Part shown: positions 43,641 through 55,004 of the stretch, one piece after another
Layout of the letters: the number at the start of each line of letters is the position of its first letter
Numbering within the stretch: position 1 is the stretch's first letter
Source: Meghimatium bilineatum
Lineage: Eukaryota; Mollusca; Gastropoda; Stylommatophora; Philomycidae
NCBI GenBank assembly: GCA_034231615.1
Contig: CM067298.1
Coordinates: forward strand, 63,795,729 to 63,859,728
DNA length: 64,000 nucleotides
Direction of reading: 5' to 3'
The notes under the pieces: generated by a model
The model's database searches: none
The model's input: only the letters and a program-made list of their open reading frames with translations
What the model was told of the DNA's origin: nothing
Program-made: the position numbers and the translations under genes

Positions 43641-44647
43641 ATTCTTTTCTTAGCATGAACATGTGTATATTGTAAGGAAACGTACACCAATATTTGATTG
43701 CAACCAACTGTTAATTTTGTAAATCTGCTAAATTTGTCAATTTCCCGTTAGTCTCAATAATTGTGTAAACCCATTAGTTATATCCTTGTATCTAGCGATC
43801 AGATATCAAATTTTAAAAAAATTAAGTGTTATGATAACAAAAACTCATCAGCATATGCAAAATGTAAAGGTCTCACCAAGTATTACAATAATATCTTAAT
43901 TCAGTAATTTTTATTTTTCATTTTTAACGTTTCAGTATTGAAACGTTAAACCATAAAGAAAATTTAAACCAACCACAGAAATAACAAGTGAGACAATAGG
44001 ATAAAGAACTGATCCTTATAGAGTTCAGTCAAACCGATCTTCAGAATAGTACATCCCTCAGTACACAAACAACATCTCTTACAATCTTAGCTAATCCGTC
44101 TTTTCCTTGATGTACATCGTCTCAAGATATGAAATATACGCAAAGTGAACAATGATGAGTTTTATCAGTCAAAATAATAGAGATTTCTTCGAGAACTGCG
44201 CGAGTAAAATTCTGGAGAAAAGCGTGATTGAGTCTACTAAGGCGCACAATCCTGCAATAAAGTGATTGTTGTAAATGTCTGTTCAATCTGTTCATATGAC
44301 AAGCTTAGACTGAATTTCATTTCGCAGTGCGTTTCCTATTCTAAACGTAATGTTGTGACATGTTATGCAATTCGTAACAATGACTAATGAAGTTTAGGGT
44401 GAAGTTGGCTGTTCCGTATAGTAGATCAATCTACCCCAAAATCTTACTAACACCGGAAGTGTCAGACCATAAGTTGCAGACATTTAAGCCAAGCTGTAAG
44501 AAAGCATTCCAATCTCTGAATTATATCTCGCTAACCACCATATGTCTGAGAGAAAAGTAAGAAGAAGAAAAGTAATAATGTTTACTTGTAAATTGTGCTA
44601 TACAACGATCATTCATAATTTAGCATGATCTTCAGAGCAACGTGATG
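43641..44647. other. Unassigned sequence, about 1 kb
   Basis: AT-rich, no motif recognised. The short inverted words AACGTTTCAGTATTGAAACGTT at 43927-43948 form a small hairpin. Confidence 0.5.
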
Positions 44648-44908
44648 TTTTGTTAGAATCAGCACTTACACATGTGTGATGTCTAAGCTACTCTCAGCGG
44701 TTGTGTTAGAATAAGCACCTCCACATGTATGATGTCTAAGCTACTCTCAGCGGTTTTGTTAGAATAAGCACCTCCACATGTATGATGTCTAAGCTACTCT
44801 CAGCGGTTTTGTTAGAATAAACACCTCCATATGTATGATGTCTAAGCTACTCTCAGCGGTTTTGTTAGAATCAGCACCTCCACGTGTATGATGTCTAAGC
44901 TACTCTCA
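44648..44908. repeat. 53-bp minisatellite, 5 copies
   Basis: The unit carries GTTAGAATAAGCACCTCCAC and TGATGTCTAAGCTACTCTCA. Starts at 44705 and 44758 give 53 bp. Very low divergence. Confidence 0.95.
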
Positions 44909-44924
44909 AAAGAGCAGCATATCG

Positions 44925-45000
44925 GTTCATAGCACATAGCTCCGTAATTCCAAGCGATAACCTCCATGGGTCTACAATAAAATATATTTGTATACACGAC
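44925..45000 (-). mobile_element. SINE-2 fragment
   Basis: CATAGCTCCGTAATTCCAAG, CGATAACCTCCATGGG and ACACGACGTCA parallel the middle of other SINE-2 copies (for example 52915-52985). Short. Confidence 0.4.
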
Positions 45001-45465
45001 GTCATAATAGTTTGCATATTCGCAGTGACAATATATGGATGTGAATCACGGGCAATCACCAACACAGTGGAAAATAAAATAACAGCATTTAAAACAAAAT
45101 GTTACAGAAAAATCTTCAGAATACCATCTGCAAAAAAAAAAAGATTACTAATGTAGCCATCTGAGAAATAGTAATGTAAAAGAAAACTGAGAAACAAAGA
45201 CAACCATGACAAATAGCATAGTAGTCCTTTGCAGAAAACTAAAGTATTTTCGCCATACCAAACGCCATGACAGCCTAGAGAAGACCATTATGGATGGGAT
45301 GATATTAGGGAGATGAACAAGAGGCAGACCAAAAAGATGGACGCAAGACATCAATGATCACCTGAACATGACAGTAATAGACGCAGAGAGACTGGCTCAA
45401 GATCGACATAAGTTTCGAAAGTCTGTTATGACTGCTACAGATGACTTATTTAGGATAAGCTACCT
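44990..45465 (+). mobile_element. LINE-F C-terminal fragment
   Basis: The translation in mixed frames gives YGCESRAITNTVENKITAFK, TKCYRKIFRIPSAKKK, LCRKLKYFRHTKRHDSLEKT and GRPKRWTQDINDHLNMTVID then AERLAQDRHKFRKSV. Related to 49161-49952 (HYFRHLKRHDG) and to 1860-2230. Several stops. Confidence 0.75.
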
Positions 45466-45659
45466 GATGATAATGACAAGATGTCACTAATCGATATAGA
45501 AAGGTTTTCATTCAGAAATCGGAGATTTTGTTTGATGTATAGTTTTTTTTCGTGATATATGGGACTTTCATCTCGACAAATCATTACGTCAAGTCTTTTT
45601 AAAGAACTATGTTGTCTGGTTCTTGGATATGTACCTCTTGACTAGGTCTGATGCAACAT

Positions 45660-45978
45660 GTTATGCAGGATAATTATAAGTATAATTTCGGCAGCTGTTG
45701 TTGGCTGTCCCATGATAAATACAGTTAAACTTAATTATAAGTATAATTTTGGCAGCTGTTTATGGTTGTCCCATGATACATACAGTTAAACTTGATTATA
45801 TGTTTAATTTTGGCAGCTGCTATTGGCCGTCACATGATACATGCAGTTAAACTTGATTATATGTTTAATTTTGGCAGCTGCTATTGGCCGTCACATGATA
45901 CATGCAGTTAAACGTGATTATATGTTTAATTTTGGCAGCTGTTGTTGGCCGTCACATGATACATGCAGTTAAACGTTA
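45660..45978. repeat. 61-bp minisatellite, 5 copies
   Basis: The unit carries ATGTTTAATTTTGGCAGCTG and CACATGATACATGCAGTTAA. Starts at 45794 and 45855 give 61 bp. The first two units are more diverged. Confidence 0.93.
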
Positions 45979-46225
45979 TTATCTGTCCGCTACAACACAT
46001 GCGCTGTTCACTTCTTGCTATGAAACCTGCAAGTACTTTATCGCGTCCCCTTCATAGACTGTTCTACACAGAAGCTCATATGTAGGAATTTGCTTCTTAT
46101 TCTTTCTTTAGTATTACAGCCAGTAGAAAATAGTGATAAATAGACATAAATGACATGCGATGAAGACAAGTTTCAGAATTGGGTTGCTTTATCTCTTAGA
46201 AATGACTGAATGTTAATATTCTCAC

Positions 46226-46697
46226 ATTAACTCCCCTGACAATCAAAACAAAGTAACTGCGTGAAACGTAACAACAATTAGACACGTAAAACACAGGTTT
46301 ATATTTCGTTTCAATGGGACACGACAGACTATAGCTAAAGCTAGTAGGCAATGATGGGCAATGATGAGCACACAAGAAATCATAAAAATTACAATACACA
46401 AATCACATTCAACGTTTCAACCAAAAGGTCTTTATCAAGACACAAATAAAACATCAAAAGATCAAAAGATGGATGTTGTGATAATTTTTCCATTCGTCGT
46501 CTTTTGATGTTTTGTTTGTGTCTTGATAAAGACCTTTTGGTTGAAACGTTGAATGTTATTTGTGTATTGTAATTTTTATGATTTCTTGTGTGCTCATCAT
46601 TGCCCATCATTACCTACAAGTTTTAGCTATAGTCTGTCGTGTCCCATTGAAACGAAATATAAACCTATGTTTTGCGTAAGTCTAATTAACTCCCCTG
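46226..46697. mobile_element. Foldback element with about 195-bp inverted arms and 13-bp TSD
   Basis: ATTAACTCCCCTG occurs at 46226-46238 and 46685-46697. The 446-bp insert between them is mostly an inverted repeat. The left arm (46276 to about 46468) and right arm (about 46497-46687) are nearly identical when one is inverted. Both include AACGTTTCAACCAAAAGG and TCTTTATCAAGACACAAA, separated by about 30 bp. No open frame of interest. The arm motif recurs at 58750-58800 and weakly at 27850-27885, so it is a dispersed family. Confidence 0.82.
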
Positions 46698-46955
46698 CAA
46701 CGTTAGAATAGGTATACACATAGTTGAACTTTTGTTATGCACCCTTCCATCGTTTCACTCAGCACTCCCTTATCTACATCCGCGACTTGATTCCCTTTAT
46801 TAAAGATGCGAGAGCTCTTGTGATTCTGAACTACAGATTCCAAAGAGATGGTGACAGTGTTAGTGATCTTAAGAGAAACATGGATAGAACCATTTGTGTG
46901 TTATGTACACCGACCAGTCATGTATCCCTTAATAAGCTCAAGATCGTTTACTTAA
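46698..46955. other. Unassigned sequence
   Basis: No firm feature. It may be the eroded 3' end of the LINE at 46960-47440. Confidence 0.4.
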
Positions 46956-46959
46956 TGCC

Positions 46960-47440
46960 CATTCGCGGGATGTTGATTATCATGTCTTTCCACATCCTGC
47001 TTCGTGGGATGTAAGTCATTTCCGATATCAAAATTCTCCCATGCCACATTACCAGGTTTTCTAGCAGCGTCTCTCTTGGTTTTCCCTTACACCATCTTGT
47101 TCTTCAACGTTTTTGTTGTCACGATGAGTTTACTCTTTCTTTTTCACAAGATATATCCAAAGAATGTGGACTGTTTCTAGTGCAATTGAGCTATTCTCCA
47201 TTTCACGTAATTTCTTTCAAGATGCATTCATTACGTTTGTTATCTGCTTGTTATTACTGTTCTTAACATTCTTCTATAAAACAACAGTTCTACACTGCCT
47301 GCCTCGATATTATTGTTGTTACTATTCTGCTAATTGTCTAAGATTCGTTGCCAATCATTCTAATTGGTTCTATATAACTTCTAATAAATCTCTTTCACGC
47401 CTCGGTTGATACTACTATATTACATCTCATCATACATTAT
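46960..47440 (-). mobile_element. Decayed LINE C-terminal fragment
   Basis: The minus-strand reading, frames mixed, gives RFIRSYIEPIRMIGNESL, SVELLFYRRMLRTVITSR, STFFGYIL and LKNKMVQGKTKRDAARKPG, fitting the FYRRMLRI...FFGHV...G.. order of LINE ends. Heavily damaged. Confidence 0.45.
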
Positions 47441-49130
47441 CTGTCCTACGATGTGATTGTTGGACCTTCTTCAACCGTGTTCATGTTCTTGGGGTAACAA
47501 TTGTTATGTTAGTCCTACAAAAATATATTATGTACCAAACGTATGTTTCTGGTCTTAATGGAATACATCAGAATGATGTTCAGATGAATATCACTGTGTA
47601 CATTTAAACTCAGATTTATAGTAGATACATATTTTCCGTACATGCATTAACACAGCGTGTCGAGTGAACTGCCTGGTATAGTATGTATACTGCTCTCAAG
47701 TAGCTTTCATATATATCAAGTGATATATTCTTTCCAGAACGTTGTCTTCGTCGTATATACTCTGAACGCCTCTCTGTCCTCTCAGAGAAGCAGGCCTGCA
47801 GTGGCCAGAGATAGTTAAGACATTCAGAATGGATGCATTGATCTTTCATGGTTTACAAAAATATAGATTTGTATGCAGATACAAGTTTTCATTTCTTGTT
47901 TATTGAAACGAGTAGATGAGATCAAGGTATCATGTTCAACATTAAGACTTAGCCACAGCAGGATCAGACACCATGTCTGAACCAAATTCATGATAGTTCA
48001 AGTTGATATGTGTAAATGCATCACATTTAATGTCGCACGAACGCTAGTCTTAATAGAGTTTTATGGACACATATACCTCAGGAGAGGATGCAAGCGATAC
48101 CAGGATGCTGCGAGGAGAAGATTGTTGCAGTATATGACAGAACTTAACTCCTGAAAACTATAACAAACTTTATCGAAGAATATCTTGTCTGACATGCTAT
48201 AGCGGAAGAGAAATAGCACATTTACATAATATTTCTTGTTTGCATTGGTGCTGCTTTTATGTGAAATATATTTTCACTTTGAAAAATCTGTAAGTTGATT
48301 TCTGATGATATATTACAGAGCTATATGTTTTGGTGGTGTACGCTCCTTTAAACACAAGACGATTGTACACGTTGGTTATATATAGAGTATAACCATCAGA
48401 CAACATAACTAGAGATTCAAATTAGTAGACTAAAACAAGCAGCGAAGGCGGGTTTTTATATCTTAAAAAACAGGCAGACATGAAGGGAGAAGGAAGTGAT
48501 TAAAGCTAAAAAAGTTGAAGAAAGCGGAGAAGCAGATATATCTTTGGAGAACGGCATGTTCTGTCTTATATTCCACAGGTAACTAAAGGAGAAGATAACC
48601 AGCATTAGTTATAAGAGTTCATATTCAGAAACATAGTCTAAGAGGCTGTATAGATGTTGTTTTTCTTATAGGTCTGATGGTTAGTTCAAAGTGCGAGGAA
48701 CCAGATACAAAACGTTAACTCGTACAATATTCTCCAGGCAGTGACAGAAATGAATATTTCTGATGACACCATAGTTTTTGAGACTTGCTTAATGGTAGGG
48801 ACCACACAAGTAATTTTGTTTCAGACACCTTCAAACCTCTGGAGAGTTCAATACTTGGAATCTAGCATAGTCGCCTTTCTAGTTGTGATACCATAAAACA
48901 TTTATGAGTTTGCGTGTCTAATTTACTATTGTCAGTTTCAACACAATTATTTCAGACATTACTATGGCCACATCGCTACTGCATGTTTTTTTTTAAAAAA
49001 ATAGAGAATCTAGAAAGTATAAGGAAGGAACTTCACTCTGCTCGTGTAACATTGCTATTGTGTTATACTCACTTTGTCAAAATTACAAATTGATAAGAAT
49101 TACTAGTTATAAATATAAGAGAACGGCTAC
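47441..49130. other. Unassigned sequence, about 1.7 kb
   Basis: The longest stretch without any recognised element. All frames are short. A YGHIYLRRG-like word (48060-48100 plus) hints at another LINE end, too weak to call. Confidence 0.45.
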
Positions 49131-49160
49131 AGAAAATTGAGTTTAATCCATTAAATATCT

Positions 49161-49950
49161 GTGGGTACAAGATTCCAGAAATATGATACCCTGACAGTTC
49201 TCCTTACTACACATCCTGAGGGACTGAAACAGCTAATCACAATAACAAAGAAATACAGCAAGATCCAAACCCTATATCGAAACGCACAGAAAACAAACAT
49301 TATAACAACAAGAAAAACATACATCAAAGTGATAAACAACATAGACAATATAGAACTGGAATGTTTATACAAATACGAATATCTGGGAGCAAATATAAAC
49401 AGTTCCGGAGATTGTTCAGTCGAGATTATAAGAAGACTCACAATTTCAACACTCAAATTAACACAAATGAGAAAGCTGTGGCAAAATAGTAATAACAATA
49501 CTAAAGTAACTCTTCTAAGAGCATGTGTTTTCCCAGTGGCCACATACAGATGCAAGACTTGGACTTTAAACACGGCAATATCCAAAAAATTTTATTCTTT
49601 TGAAATGAAGTGCTACAAACAGATCCTACGAATAACATGGACAGAGAACAAGAAGAACATTGAAATGTTAAAATTAGTAAAACTAAATCAATGGTGGCGT
49701 TCAAATACCATCATAAGAAGGAAGCTACATTATTTTCGGCACTTAAAGAGGCATGATGGTATTGAATGGTTTATTTTGACAGTATGTAAGGTGAGAGAGA
49801 GGAAGAGGAAGACCACGAAGATGATGGACCAGCGACATCGAATAATGTATGCACAGGTCTCTGACCATGCAGATCTGATTGCAAGGGACAAAGAGTCGTT
49901 CAGAGAAGTATCAATGATGAAGACTACGTTCTGTAAAGAATATGTCACTT

Positions 49951-49953
<3 letters not shown>
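49161..49953 (+). mobile_element. LINE-F, post-catalytic region, 263-codon open frame
   Basis: It begins in a damaged catalytic box (YDTLTVLLTTHPEGLKQLIT; YADD lost), then NAQKTNIITTRKTYIKVINN, YKYEYLGANINSSGDCSVEI, TYRCKTWTLNTAISKKFYSF, MKCYKQILRITWTENKKN and HYFRHLKRHDGIEW, ending CKEYVT and a stop. The frame is uninterrupted, but a missing active site and 5' end make it non-functional. A (TA)n tract starts immediately after the stop. Confidence 0.82.

Positions 49954-50039
<86 letters not shown>
49954..50039. repeat. (TA)n microsatellite, about 86 bp
   Basis: Pure TA directly downstream of LINE-F, so probably its expanded 3' tail. Confidence 0.97.
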
Positions 50040-50041
<2 letters not shown>

Positions 50042-51268
50042 TGTTTGTTTGTTTTTCGTTCGCTCCATTGTAACCATCACGGATATCCGTGCGATTTCCG
50101 CCGTGAGCGTGATTACGTTGTGCCACCGTTATGCGCCTTGTAGGCCTAGCACATCCGATTTCGGCATGCCTTGACAATTCGGGTGGGCTACCCTTAGCCT
50201 GTGACAGCCGCTATATCTGTCTCCAGGCACGCGTAGTGAAGACTCTTCGCCCAGACGATTTTCTTGCTCTCGTCTCACTCGAACGAGGTGTTCCACTGTC
50301 TATGAACTTGCCTCGTGTAATTGGACGTGCTGTGCCTGTGCCCATTGGGTACTGAACCGTTTCTCATCCATGAGCCTGGTTCCTTAAGGGGAAGAACTCA
50401 ACAGAGGAGTTGGACCCTGGCTCTTTCGCCCTCTTAGCCGAGCTGTCATTCACCGACATCGTGTACCCCTTGTCCAAGTTCGAGTCTCACACCACGCGTT
50501 TGAGAGCAAGGCGTTCTCGAGCTGAGCGTCCTTGTCCCAATAGCGCCTGAGCCCATCAGGTACTGAACCCTTTCTCTCTTCAAGTGTATTTCCGGTGTAG
50601 GAAAACTTGACAGTAGAGTTGGGCCAGGGCTAAATCGTTGTCCCTTTTGTGCCTGAGCGAATCGGGTACAGAACCCTTTCTCTTTGCAAGCATATTTCCG
50701 GTTTAGGAAGGCTCGACATTAGAGTTGGGTTAGGTCTTTTGCTTTACCAAACGCCGATGGATGGGTCTGGGTCTCTGCCTGTAAGGAACTCTGGTAACTA
50801 GAAGCCCGTCTCGAGCTGACGGAGCTAGTAGTTCCCTTTCCTAGGGACTTTTCACATTCTATTTGCAGTTCGCGCTGCCCTCTAGCGCTATTCTGCCCTT
50901 TCATTGTTTCATTGTACTCTGTATGAAACATATTTGTCTCTCGCCATGCATTTACCTTTACGTGCATTTTACATTGGCCGCCCCTCCAATGTTCGGACTG
51001 GACTGACTAGCTTCACTGTATGTCGACAGTGTCGCTATATGTGGTGATGCTGGTGGTGTCGGAGATATTATCTGTCTCTTGTGCAGTCAAATCTCTTTCC
51101 ATCTGCTACCTCCACATTCTCGGACACGATCCCCAAATGATTTGGCCAGAATCAGCACGAGCTGCTGTATTTCTGTTTCCAGGGTGCACCACGTGGAGGT
51201 ACATTTGGGATCTTGGTTATCTGCTAACCCTGGGTCCGCCTAGAGCAATGCGTTCCCTTTGCACCCCA
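50040..51268. repeat. GC-richer island with about 105-bp repeats and SINE-like blocks
   Basis: Base composition is visibly richer in G and C than the surroundings. Three related units (about 50325, 50535, 50638) share CCTGAGC-ATC-GGTAC-GAACC, CTTTCTC and GTATTTCCGG-GTAGGAA. CACATCCGATTTCGGCATGC and GGGTGGGCTACC (50150-50190), and TTTCTGTTTCCAGGGTGCAC (51171-51190), recur in altered form at 61130-61260, suggesting a common SINE-like family. Short open frames have no domains. Confidence 0.55.
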
Positions 51269-51304
51269 TATATATATATATATATATACAATTATATATA
51301 TATC
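51269..51304. repeat. Short (TA)n tract
   Basis: About 36 bp of TA with one CA interruption. Confidence 0.9.
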
Positions 51305-51329
51305 TTTTTATAGAAGCTACACGGCATGT

Positions 51330-51605
51330 CATCTATACAATCCCGTAGTCGTAACCTTTGATAACAGTTACCATGTTGTTCAGACAGGCCGACGTTGTGC
51401 TTGAACTAGTTACGGGCACGGCAAGGTGGGCGGAACAACAAAGAAACGTTCGCAAGGGCCAAAGTTGTGCCCTGATGTCGACGTATGTTTCGGCAACATT
51501 AGACTCGAAACACGATCGTGTCGAATGGCTGCTGGAACAAAGGGCGGAGCACTTATGGGAATGCCCACGTGCCGTGAGGCCGTTTTCTAATCAATAATCA
51601 AGAAA
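51330..51605 (+). mobile_element. LINE-H C-terminal fragment
   Basis: The end of the open frame reads VEWLLEQRAEHLWECPRAVR, matching LGWLLERRVEHLWECPACCE at 43233-43616 (minus). Nucleotides GGAGCACTTATGGGAATG and TTTCTAATCAA are shared with that copy. The part before about 51480 is diverged. Confidence 0.7.
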
Positions 51606-52617
51606 CTAGAACTCACAGTATCTACGACCGTAGTTTTCTTTGTTCGTCATATAACAACTTAAAAATATACTAATCTTGCGAATAAGGATTGTTCTTAATA
51701 TGATCATTCATGTAATACAGCATTCTGAAGATCAAAGCTGGATTGATGCGTTGGAATTATCGATACACGTGGGCTTAACACGGGTGACATGGAAAGATGC
51801 GGGTATTACTAAACATAGCCAGCATATCACGTAAAGTATTTACCAAGTCATTCTCCGAAATAATTCATCATACTGATCTCATACTGCGTCACTTATCTTG
51901 GCTGATGCAATTGAACATCTGTCACTTTATATAAACTTTGTATTGCAAATCAAAGAAAAGCACTGAGAAAGTCAAAGATACCAAACGAAGTGACGATCAT
52001 GAGATTAGTCACAGACTTCTTGTTACAAGTGATTAACAAGAGTCACAGAAAGTAGCAGATGTTTAAAAAGTGCCTAACTTTATTGTTTTAAACCAATTCT
52101 GACAAACAAAAAACAGGAGCACCTCTATGACAGTTTCTACAATAATCTCATGTAGCTTAACAAATATTTGTAAATCCGCCTTTTCCAGTGATTTTCAAAG
52201 CATAACGTCTCTAAGCACGTGCAAAGCGATATAGGTTCAGTTTTATTAGCCAAGATGAGGGATGATATGTGAGACCAGAACGTAGGACTATTCTATGGAA
52301 AGACTTGGTCACTACTGTACATGAAATCCAGACTGTTTTCGTAACAGTCCCCGTGCGTTGCGAAGTCACTTCCAAATCCGTGTATAACTATCTAAAAAAA
52401 ACTGTGAATCAGTGCGCAAACTTTCCTATACATGCTCAATGTGAGAATTGTTCACTACGAGAAAAAACAGTATTTTTTTGTAACAGCCGCATCTTTCTGT
52501 GACTAACAATGTGTGTATCTAGATGTCTGTAAATCAACTGCGGTATTTTCTGTATGCCTTATGATTGCAAGAAAGCCACAGTAAAGTTCCCTACCGAATT
52601 TAAGAATATATAGTTTG
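51606..52617. other. Unassigned AT-rich sequence, about 1 kb
   Basis: Nothing is recognised. Confidence 0.45.
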
Positions 52618-52795
52618 TGGCTTTGCAAAATACAAGTCGTATTTGGTAAAACAGACATGTGGGACTTACAAAATACAAATCATGTTGGGTAAAACAGCTA
52701 CATGGAACTTGCTAAATACAAGTCATATTGGGGTAAAACAACTATAAGGAACGTGCAAAATACAAGTCATACTAAGTAAAACAGCCATATGGACA
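52618..52795. repeat. About 46-bp minisatellite, 4 copies
   Basis: Each unit carries CAAAATACAAGTCATA-T and GGTAAAACAGC-ATATGG-A. Moderately diverged. Confidence 0.88.
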
Positions 52796-52854
52796 TGCGA
52801 AAGCATTGGAAAGACTCAAATGGGGTAGAGATTGACTTTACTGTAATTAATTTC

Positions 52855-53055
52855 ATCATATGTACTCTGCCCCCTTCTCAGCGAAGCGGTATGCCGCTTG
52901 CCAAAATTACTGCTCATAGCGTGTATCTTCATAGCATCACGCGATAATCCCAAGGAAATTTGATTTATAAACAAGACGTTACGATCTGGGATCGAAACCG
53001 CGACCTCATAAGCATGAAACCTCCATTTTAGAAAGAACTGTGTAATAATCTCACT
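52855..53055 (-). mobile_element. SINE-2 copy
   Basis: GCGAAGCGGTATGCCGCTTG, TCACGCGATAATCCCAAGG and ATAAACAAGACGTTACG match the family. On the minus strand GGTTTCGATCCC (52989-53000) is the B box. Confidence 0.75.
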
Positions 53056-53129
53056 AATGTTGAGATCCAAAGTAGCTCTTCTCATCTTAGCATTTGGTAC
53101 AATTGTAAACACTTGTTCTCATCGTGATT

Positions 53130-53600
53130 CAATTGTCAAGGGTAGACGAGTTTTATTAATATGGCCCTCGTGTGTGTTGAGTATATTGTTGAATTTTTTT
53201 CGCCTGTTTTATTTCGGTGGTCCATCGTATTCGTGGTCGTCCTCTAAGTCTGCCTTCTCTGTATCTGTGTTGCATAGCTTGCTGTGGTATGCTATCTGGT
53301 GGTAGTTTGCTGATATGTGCAAACCATTTGATCTGTTGGCTCTTAATATATTCCAAGATTGGGGCGGTGCAGTTCTTTGTCTAATGTCCTCATTCCTCAC
53401 TCTGTCTCTTAGTAATATTTCTAGGATTATGTGTAAGCATGTCATTTAAGCTGTCTCAAGTTTACGTTTGTCTTGTGCTGTTGTTGTCCATGTTTGTCTT
53501 TCGTAGCACAGCGTTGGCATAATAATCGTTTTGAATAGTGCTTTTTTGGTGTTTCAATCTACATTAAGATTTCTTAAGATTGGTGTGATTTGCCCTAGGG
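53130..53600 (-). mobile_element. LINE-D C-terminal fragment
   Basis: The minus-strand reading gives ILEYIKSQQIKWFAHISKLP, DSIPQQAMQHRYREGRLRGR and PRIRWTTEIKQAKK, with an upstream frame giving MTCLHIILEILLRDRVRNED. Same order as 26895-27300. 5' truncated; frameshift between the two parts. Confidence 0.8.
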
Positions 53601-54500
53601 CTTGGTACATTTGTATCGTTTCTATTGTTATCGCCAATAATGGTGAAACGTTTGATGTGGTTCATGAGCATTACTGGTTGCGCACATTCATTGATTACTT
53701 CGACTACAGTAAACTACGAGCTATTGCACTCCTATTTATGTGAAGTGATGCTTCTTATCTTGAGCTGTCTTTCTTACCAAAGCGGCTCTCGATTGTAAAC
53801 ATTATTTAGTCTATAAGTGTATATATCTGTCTAGAAATCTTTATTGCAAACCACATTTTCTGTCTGAATTATATATTGACTTTTTGCCTTGACTATGAAT
53901 TGTCCACTGTTCTCCAGGCTGACAGCGCGTATGAAACATCATGTTTAACGGGCTGGAAGGCACTTGCCAGATAAGCGTTGTGGAACGTAAAGAGCTTTGT
54001 GGGACACATTGAGCACTCTGGTAATCCACTGCTTTCTGGTACATCTCCAGTAGTCTTGATTTATCCTGCCACTGGAACAAAGTTGCATCAGGAAGAGAGA
54101 GTGTGGTTGACGAATGGTGCAACAACTCCTGAACACTTTAAACAAATTCCAGCGTTAGTCATTACTCAACTATCATCAACTATTCAGCCCCAGTTACTGA
54201 AACCAACCTCTGCAAGAACGGTTGTGCTTTGTGATTTTTGTTGCAAGAGACATAAATGACATTTAAATAATAATAATAATAACAGGGAAAAAACTTAGAC
54301 GCGCACAACAAAAGACAGATGTGTTGACTGTTGTTTGTAGCATGTCATATTCAGGAAGTATCAATTAGACCAAAATATGTGGATGTAGTGAGTTTCTAAG
54401 CAATATCAATATCTTCATTAGGAAGGCAATGTTTTCTGGGCTGTCCGAATGCACTGTTGCCTGTGACGGGGTTTTGAAAGTAGTATCCTGGCCGCACGAG
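53601..54500. other. Unassigned sequence, about 0.9 kb
   Basis: Overlapping open frames on both strands (53841-54259) show no domain. (ATA)n at 54267-54280. Confidence 0.45.
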
Positions 54501-54504
54501 ACGT

Positions 54505-54655
54505 TGTCCCAAACAAATAAGCCAGACCTAGATGCTCGACCTCTGCCACAAAGCCGGATCGAGACATTGTTCCTCTGCCACAAAGGTGAATCAAGACTAT
54601 GTCCCTCTGCCACAAAGCCGATCCGAGACTCTGCCCATCTACCGCAAATCCGGGG
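54505..54655. repeat. 32-bp minisatellite, about 4 copies, GC-richer
   Basis: CCTCTGCCACAAAGCCGGAT with GAGAC; repeat starts at 54541, 54573 and 54605. Confidence 0.88.
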
Positions 54656-54764
54656 ATTGAATGCATTGAAACGAAATTATAAAACAACTTTTCCTTTCCG
54701 TATATAGCATCCATATAGTTAAAATTATAATGATTCTTCAAAACGAAACAATATTGTCTATAGT

Positions 54765-54860
54765 TTTTTCCCAGGTTGATCATTATCAGAATACTCGCAC
54801 TTGCTGTTAAGCGTAGGAGAGATGACTGTGAACTTTAGTTGTTTATCCACAGCCAGATGT
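54765..54860 (-). mobile_element. LINE-C 3' end fragment
   Basis: GTTGATCATTATCAG, CTTGCTGTTAAGCGTAGG and CACAGCCAGATGTAA match, in order, the reverse complement of the LINE-C end (compare 19615-19690). Confidence 0.65.
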
Positions 54861-55004
54861 AATATTGATTATAAATACAACTTCCAGATAGAATTACATA
54901 ATTGTATTTGTAAAAAAAAATGTATATAAACATTATCATAAATCGATGTGAACAGTTCTAGAAGTGTGAGCCCAGCATCTTGTGATATGAGAAAGCAATT
55001 TACT

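Noticed and set aside
47164..47409. 81-codon hydrophobic plus-strand frame
   Set aside because: The region reads better on the minus strand as a decayed LINE end (FYRRMLR, FFGYI). The plus frame is its shadow.
49953..50177. Frames encoding long YIYIYI runs
   Set aside because: Translations of (TA)n microsatellites. The same applies at 18374, 20137 and 63051.
53841..54259. Overlapping 93-94-codon frames on both strands
   Set aside because: No domain or codon signal favours either. Probably chance frames in less AT-rich sequence.
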